Positions 59,746 through 64,000 of a stretch of 64,000 bases of DNA are shown here, in pieces. Below the pieces are notes generated by a model. It was not told the origin of the DNA. It worked only from the letters and a program-made list of their open reading frames with translations, and searched no databases. Origin of the DNA: Gyrodactylus bullatarudis (Eukaryota > Platyhelminthes > Monogenea > Gyrodactylidea > Gyrodactylidae); assembly GCA_012064415.1 (NCBI GenBank), contig SSNU01000101.1, positions 247,382 through 311,381 on the forward strand. The letters run 5' to 3'. A program made the position numbers and the translations under genes. Position 1 is the stretch's first letter. Each line of letters opens with the position of its first letter.

Positions 59746-61578
59746 TTAATTTTCATTGTGAGAATCTGCATCGTTGGGGCCGGTAGTGGGACATGGAGCA
59801 GTACTACTATTGGGTGAAGAATTTGAATCGTTAGATGTGTAATGCTGACGTGTATGCCAGGCGCATGCATACTTGCAGGTAAATGCTCGATCACAGATTT
59901 CACACTTATACCTCACCCCTGTATGTGAGTTCATATGACGCTTAACTTGATATGCAGAGAAAAATTCCTTATCGCAAATATTGCATTTAAAGAATCGTTG
60001 ACCTGTGTGAACATAAAAGTGCCGTGTCAAATTTCCCAGCCATTTAAATGGTTTATAACAAATTGGACAAAAGTATGTTAAATGGCCATCAACCATGCGT
60101 GAAGGAACGTCTCCCTTTCTCCAGACATCCTTACGCTTAAGACAAATATGATGCTGGAGACTGTACTGATTCCTGTAATACTTTCCACATTCAATACATT
60201 TGAGCATTTTTGAATTTGATACTTTCGGCTCGGAATAGTGTTTATAGTAGGTAATTGGCCGGAGACTAGCAGTTCCAGTTGACGACGAGCCTTCTGAAAT
60301 GACAGAACAAACTTCATTGCTTTCGATGGACAAAGGATCACAAGAATTTTCTCTGGAATGGAATTCTGTGACGGAACTGTTGGTGAGACATGCTGTTAGA
60401 CGAGTTGTAGCTTTAATTGGCTTCTTTTCTTTAGGTTGTAACCTTGAGGAAATTTTTATTAACAGAGAAAATATTTAGAATTTATTTTTTTTATAAAACT
60501 TTTTTCCCTATTCAGGGATATGTGATTAGTTAATAATATATTTAAATATTTAATAAATTTTTATAATACCGTATTAATTACCCCTCCCACTGTCAAAGGT
60601 TAAAGAACGATTAACCTTGAGATTAGAAGGAGTTGTCATTTCTTTTATAATCAATGAATCATAATTATCATGTTTTTTTTTAATTTCGAGGCTATGCTGA
60701 CTTAGGGTTTATATTAAACAATCTTAATAAGAATAGTCCATATACTGCATGGACTTGAATTAATACAGCTTGAGAAGTACAAGATAATTCTTGAACTTTT
60801 GACAACAAAATTGTCTAAGACAAGTAAGCAGTGCTGAGTAAACACAAAATCATTTAGTAATCTAAAGTTGACTAAAAGTTTACTTCACATGTTCTCAATA
60901 GAAAAAAAATAACATTTTGTTAAAGAAAATTTACAACAAACCCTTCAAAGAAAAGATATTTCCATGATAAATGAAATAATTTGCCAGAACAGATAAGAAA
61001 AAATACTACTTCAAATAGGAAAATAATCAATAAAAACAACATGAAAAGATTCATTTTAAATTCCAATACAACATGAAAAAAGTGGACATAATTTACAATT
61101 TAACTATTTAATCATGTTGAATTAAAATGATTCGTAAAACCTTGAACTTGGATACAAAATGTACAGTAAACAAGATGAACATCAATCTGATTTATCTGAG
61201 GAAATTTGAGGGAACTGAAATAAAAGCGTTTATGTTCTACAGAATTGAATCAGGCTGTGTATTAAGTAAATACCACTAACTTCATAAATAAGAAATTATT
61301 AGAAAATATAGTTTATGAAAATGAAATTTGACAACACATTTGACAACAAAATAATTACCTTATTTAATCGTAAAAAATCTAGCGAAGAAATTAATCAAAG
61401 GCAAGAGAAGCAAAATTTATTCTACTTACTGGTTTGTAGACTGAATAGGGTTATTATCAAAAGTTAAAACCAAGTATTCTGGATCGTCCTCCTCTTCACA
61501 TAAGGAAATATCAGGATTGAGTTGATTTGAAACTCTAGAGTTGCTTGTCTGATTGTACATATGGGATTTAGAAGACAT
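59746..61578 (-). CDS. C2H2 zinc-finger protein (2 exons, about 281 aa)
   Basis: Probably a sequence-specific nuclear transcription factor. Exon 1 runs 61578 to 61430 (starts MSSKSHMYNQ, ends at a GTAAGT donor). Exon 2 runs 60442 to 59746 (acceptor CCTCAAG). The join rebuilds a Gln codon, and the 987-nt intron lies between. The first 130 residues are acidic then Ser/Thr-rich, without a BTB or other domain. Finger 1 (about 132-150, CIECGKYY...LQHHIC) is of the C2HC-like degenerate type seen before the main fingers in lola-like insect proteins. Fingers 2-4 (about 175-195, 203-223 and 230-250) are regular: CPIC...HFYVH, CNIC...HMNSH and CEIC...HTRQH, joined by HTGQ and HTGV linkers. The tail is Ser/Asn/Pro-rich. 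I cannot name an ortholog. Confidence 0.82.
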
Positions 61579-61807
61579 AGTATCTAAAAATATAATAATT
61601 TCCAAAATAAAAGTAGGATTGACGGGCTTTAGGGATAATCCTTTCAAATATTAAATCCTCAGGATCAAAAGTTAAGAGAATTTAACCGATTTTAACAAAT
61701 CAGATTTGATTTAGAGCAAAAAAGTTTTGTTTAAACAAGATACCACGTTTAAATATTGATTAAAATTTGCTTTAATCATCAAAATATAATCATTTGTTGC
61801 ACTCAAT
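61579..61807. promoter_or_regulatory. Divergent promoter region, zinc-finger gene and TMEM33
   Basis: Only 229 bp separate the two start codons, which point away from each other, so both 5'UTRs and core promoters must lie here unless upstream non-coding exons exist. AT-rich, with no clear TATA box or initiator that I would assign. Confidence 0.5.
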
Positions 61808-62847
61808 ATGGATAAAATATCTCTCTTTCTTCTCATATCTAGATCAGCGACAGTTTGTCTCTCTATACTTGTTTTCTTGAGTCCCCTACTTGGGACTCAT
61901 CCTATGTCTCAGGCCTCTTGGTATTCTAGAATATTCATGGCAAGCGCTGCAACATATGCTCTCCGTTTACATCAAAGAATGAGCATGGCAGGTTACGTTA
62001 TCAACAGATCAATGCTGTCCAACTTGACGAGAGAAGATGCATTTCATTATTTCTTTTTCTCGATCCTTTTCATGTTAATTGGCCAAGTAAGAAGTAAGTA
62101 AATTTTTGTATTATGCAATTAATGTATATTATGAATGTAATCCTATATTGATTCAATATTATTGAATTATTCTGTTAGGTTTGATTGGAAATACTGAAAG
62201 GAACTTTCAGTTACATTCAAGTCCAGATAAGATCAACATGCGTTTATTTCGTTGAATATTATAACTCATCTAAATGTAACCTATGAAATAATAGAAACAA
62301 AATTAAATTTCAAGTACATTGTCAAAAATCTATTTTGATTAATTTACATAATTTACTTCAATATTCTCTCAATCATTCATATTTCTATATCTTTTTAGTG
62401 GCTATAGCTCCTGTTTTTCTACTTGCTCTGCGTTCTGTTTGTGCTGAGATCCAAAAGAATGCCTTTGTTGCTTCATCAGCTTTTTTGCTCAAAATTCTTG
62501 GAACTGTACAACAAAAAGACCAAGATATACTAAAAATTACTGCACTCAATGAAGTGATGCTACTTGGAGTTTGTATATTCTCAATTTTTACTGGAACTGG
62601 AAATCTCATGTTGCCATTTTTGTATTATCAATTTCTCAAAATGAGATACAACTCACAAAGAAATAGATACTGCAAGTAAGAAAATTGATATATCATTTAC
62701 AATAGGCTGGTAATATACGAACTTCGAGTAACGCTCCAGTACCTGCAATCTCATCAATCATGTCCACAAATCGTCAGAAATGCTATTGACAAGGTTATTT
62801 CTATTGGCAATACTCTTGGTAACAATATGACAGCTACTGCTTCGTAA
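61808..62847 (+). CDS. TMEM33: TMEM33 family protein (3 exons, about 234 aa)
   Basis: TMEM33 is a multi-pass ER and nuclear-envelope membrane protein tied to reticulon-shaped tubules and the unfolded protein response in vertebrates (family knowledge). Exons are 61808-62093, 62399-62675 and 62706-62847, total 705 nt. Family landmarks in order: LLGTHP, YALRLHQRM, EDAFHYFFFSILF, KITALNEVMLLGVCIFS, GNLMLPFLYYQFLKMRY and SQRNRYCK. The C-terminal exon begins LVIYELRVTLQYLQ, as expected for the conserved tail. The length is close to the human 247 aa. The donor GTAAGTA at 62094 was chosen over GTAAGA at 62087 because only it keeps the frame. The second intron is just 30 nt (62676-62705) and contains an in-frame stop, so it must be removed. 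AATAAA at 62925-62930 fits the poly(A) signal. Confidence 0.92.
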
Positions 62848-63209
62848 AAGTCTCTGCGTATCAATTCGTGATAACTTTACATTTAAATTTCCAATTTCAA
62901 AACCCAAATTTGTTGTATTAATTTAATAAAAGAATTTTAAGCCTTATATCTTTATCAATTCAATTGAGATTATATTACTAGTATAGTATATTTGGAATTT
63001 ACTAATATCTCAATTAAGCAATAAATTAGGATTCAGAGCAATCTAAACTCTGATTGATAGCTCATTACATGCTGAGAAATTGGATTTCTGAAATTCCCTA
63101 TGAACTATTCTTTGCCCAAAATTTAAATTAAATTGTTTCGGTATAATAAGAGATAAAGAATCAATTAAGAAATTGTCAATTTTTGTTTTCCCAAGGCTCA
63201 AGTTTAATC

Positions 63210-63586
63210 ATGACCGATCAATTGAGTTTAGATTTATCACTAGATGCCTTACCAACTGATAAAGAAATGTCTGATTATCTTGGAATATCATCTCTTGGTG
63301 GAATAAATAATCATTATAAAGCTGAACAATTAACTGAGGATGATTTAGCAGCCAGTAAATCATTAAAAGGATTATTCTTTTAGTCAGGCGTTATAACCTG
63401 TTGACCGAGGATTACACAAAACAAATACAATCTTTAGGATGGGAGAATTCTTTACTTGAATCAATTTGTTTCTCAATTGATCATCTATCTTCCGATATCA
63501 CTAGAGAAACAATTGAAAAAAATATTCAAGATGTAGTCGGCGATGAAATATTTTCTAATATTCTTCATCAAATAAACAGCTTATAA
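63210..63586 (+). CDS. Small unrecognised protein, about 115 aa (29-nt intron)
   Basis: Exons 63210-63354 and 63384-63586. The 29-nt spacer starts GTAAAT and ends TTCTTTTAG; removing it joins two otherwise separate frames. The protein starts MTDQLSLDLSLDALP; the second half has IQSLGWENSLLESICFS and ends ILHQINSL. The GW...L...C pattern with a helical tail faintly resembles the ENY2/e(y)2 subunit of SAGA and TREX-2, but the match is too weak to name. Without splicing, the first frame would end at LKGLFF 30 nt later. A pyrimidine-rich CCCAAG just upstream (63191-63195) could be an acceptor for a 5' non-coding exon. It lies 363 bp after the TMEM33 stop and 112 bp before the next start codon. 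Confidence 0.6.
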
Positions 63587-63698
63587 ATTATGCATTCAAT
63601 TTTTCATTCTCATTTAAATATCATTTCCATTAAATATATCATTTATATATATTTTATTTCAAACCCACTCTAGGTCCATGTCTTTAATCAAGAGATAG

Positions 63699-64000
63699 AT
63701 GTCACATCAGGAACTTGAAAAAGGTCTCACATATGATCAGCATGAAAACTACCAGTCGAATATCAACCTTATTCATAAGATTCCATTTAGTTTTGTGAAA
63801 ATCAAAATATTTTATCTCAGAAAAAAGAGGATTTTTACTCTACTTTTCTCCATTCTAATCGGTCAAATTTTGGCTCTTCTCACTGCTTGCACTGGAATTT
63901 GTTCCTCCTTCATTGCTAAAAATAATACATCAATACCCATTGGTCAGAATCTACCACATTCTGGTCTATTAGCTTTCACATTTGGTCAGTTTATCATTTA
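63699..64000 (+). CDS. SLC35F: SLC35F-type transporter, N-terminal part (runs off the window)
   Basis: The SLC35F1/F2/F6 group are ten-helix membrane proteins of the drug/metabolite transporter superfamily, with mostly unsettled substrates. The start is MSHQELEKGLTYDQHENYQ, a cytosolic tail. A first membrane helix follows basic KKR (FTLLFSILIGQILALLTAC), matching the GQMLSLCICGTA region of human SLC35F2 in position and character. The polar loop and LLAFTFGQFII that follow fit the start of helix 2. An earlier ATG at 63679 opens only a six-codon frame and could be an upstream ORF. GTCAGT near 63985 might be a donor, so the last few residues are uncertain. Only about 100 codons are visible. Confidence 0.75.
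   Translation, partial: MSHQELEKGLTYDQHENYQSNINLIHKIPFSFVKIKIFYLRKKRIFTLLFSILIGQILALLTACTGICSSFIAKNNTSIPIGQNLPHSGLLAFTFGQFII

Noticed and set aside
60078..60341. 87-aa minus-strand frame
   Set aside because: Other-frame shadow of the zinc-finger exon.
62087..62092. GTAAGA as the TMEM33 exon 1 donor
   Set aside because: Using it breaks the frame with the next exon (immediate stop); the GTAAGT seven bases later restores it.

Overview
The window looks like nuclear DNA of an arthropod with a very AT-rich, transposon-loaded genome and large introns. The animal genes are liprin-alpha, a CNNM/cyclin-M metal transporter, TMEM33, an SLC35F carrier and a C2H2 zinc-finger protein. Introns follow GT-AG, and most of the rest is decayed DNA transposons, foldback elements and tRNA-derived SINEs. 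A parasitic (caligid-type) copepod is my best guess, because KRBA2-like integrases and such AT-rich DNA are common there, but the window cannot prove it. There are no bacterial-style operons, rRNA genes or CRISPR arrays.

Layout. (1) 20-506, minus: first two coding exons of liprin-alpha, running off the left edge. (2) 507-16894: no convincing gene; foldback elements, two tRNA-like/SINE units and dispersed repeats. (3) 16895-39687, plus: an unrecognised seven-exon gene (about 336 aa). All its exon joins agree in phase, it includes a possible 19-nt microexon, and its introns are full of repeats. (4) 39688-44786: a 1.6-kb Ginger-type DNA transposon (41516-43151) with a broken integrase and a TATA target duplication. 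(5) 44787-59308, minus: a complete eight-exon CNNM gene (about 716 aa) with a dead Tc3-like transposon in one intron. (6) 59746-61578, minus: a two-exon C2H2 zinc-finger gene (about 281 aa). (7) 61808-64000, plus: a compact cluster of TMEM33 (three exons), a small 115-aa gene and the start of an SLC35F-type transporter. Two introns here are only 30 and 29 nt long.

The genes form no obvious single pathway. CNNM, TMEM33 and SLC35F are membrane proteins, liprin-alpha is a synaptic scaffold, and the zinc-finger gene is probably a transcription factor sharing a 229-bp divergent promoter with TMEM33. The most notable material is the Ginger-type transposon and its palindromic non-autonomous relatives, which share TGTTA...TAACA ends. 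Next are a SINE family, one copy of which sits at the centre of a 195-bp inverted repeat, and the ultra-short introns beside introns of several kilobases.

Exon boundaries were derived by eye from splice consensus, reading phase and remembered family sequences; none has been checked against transcripts.
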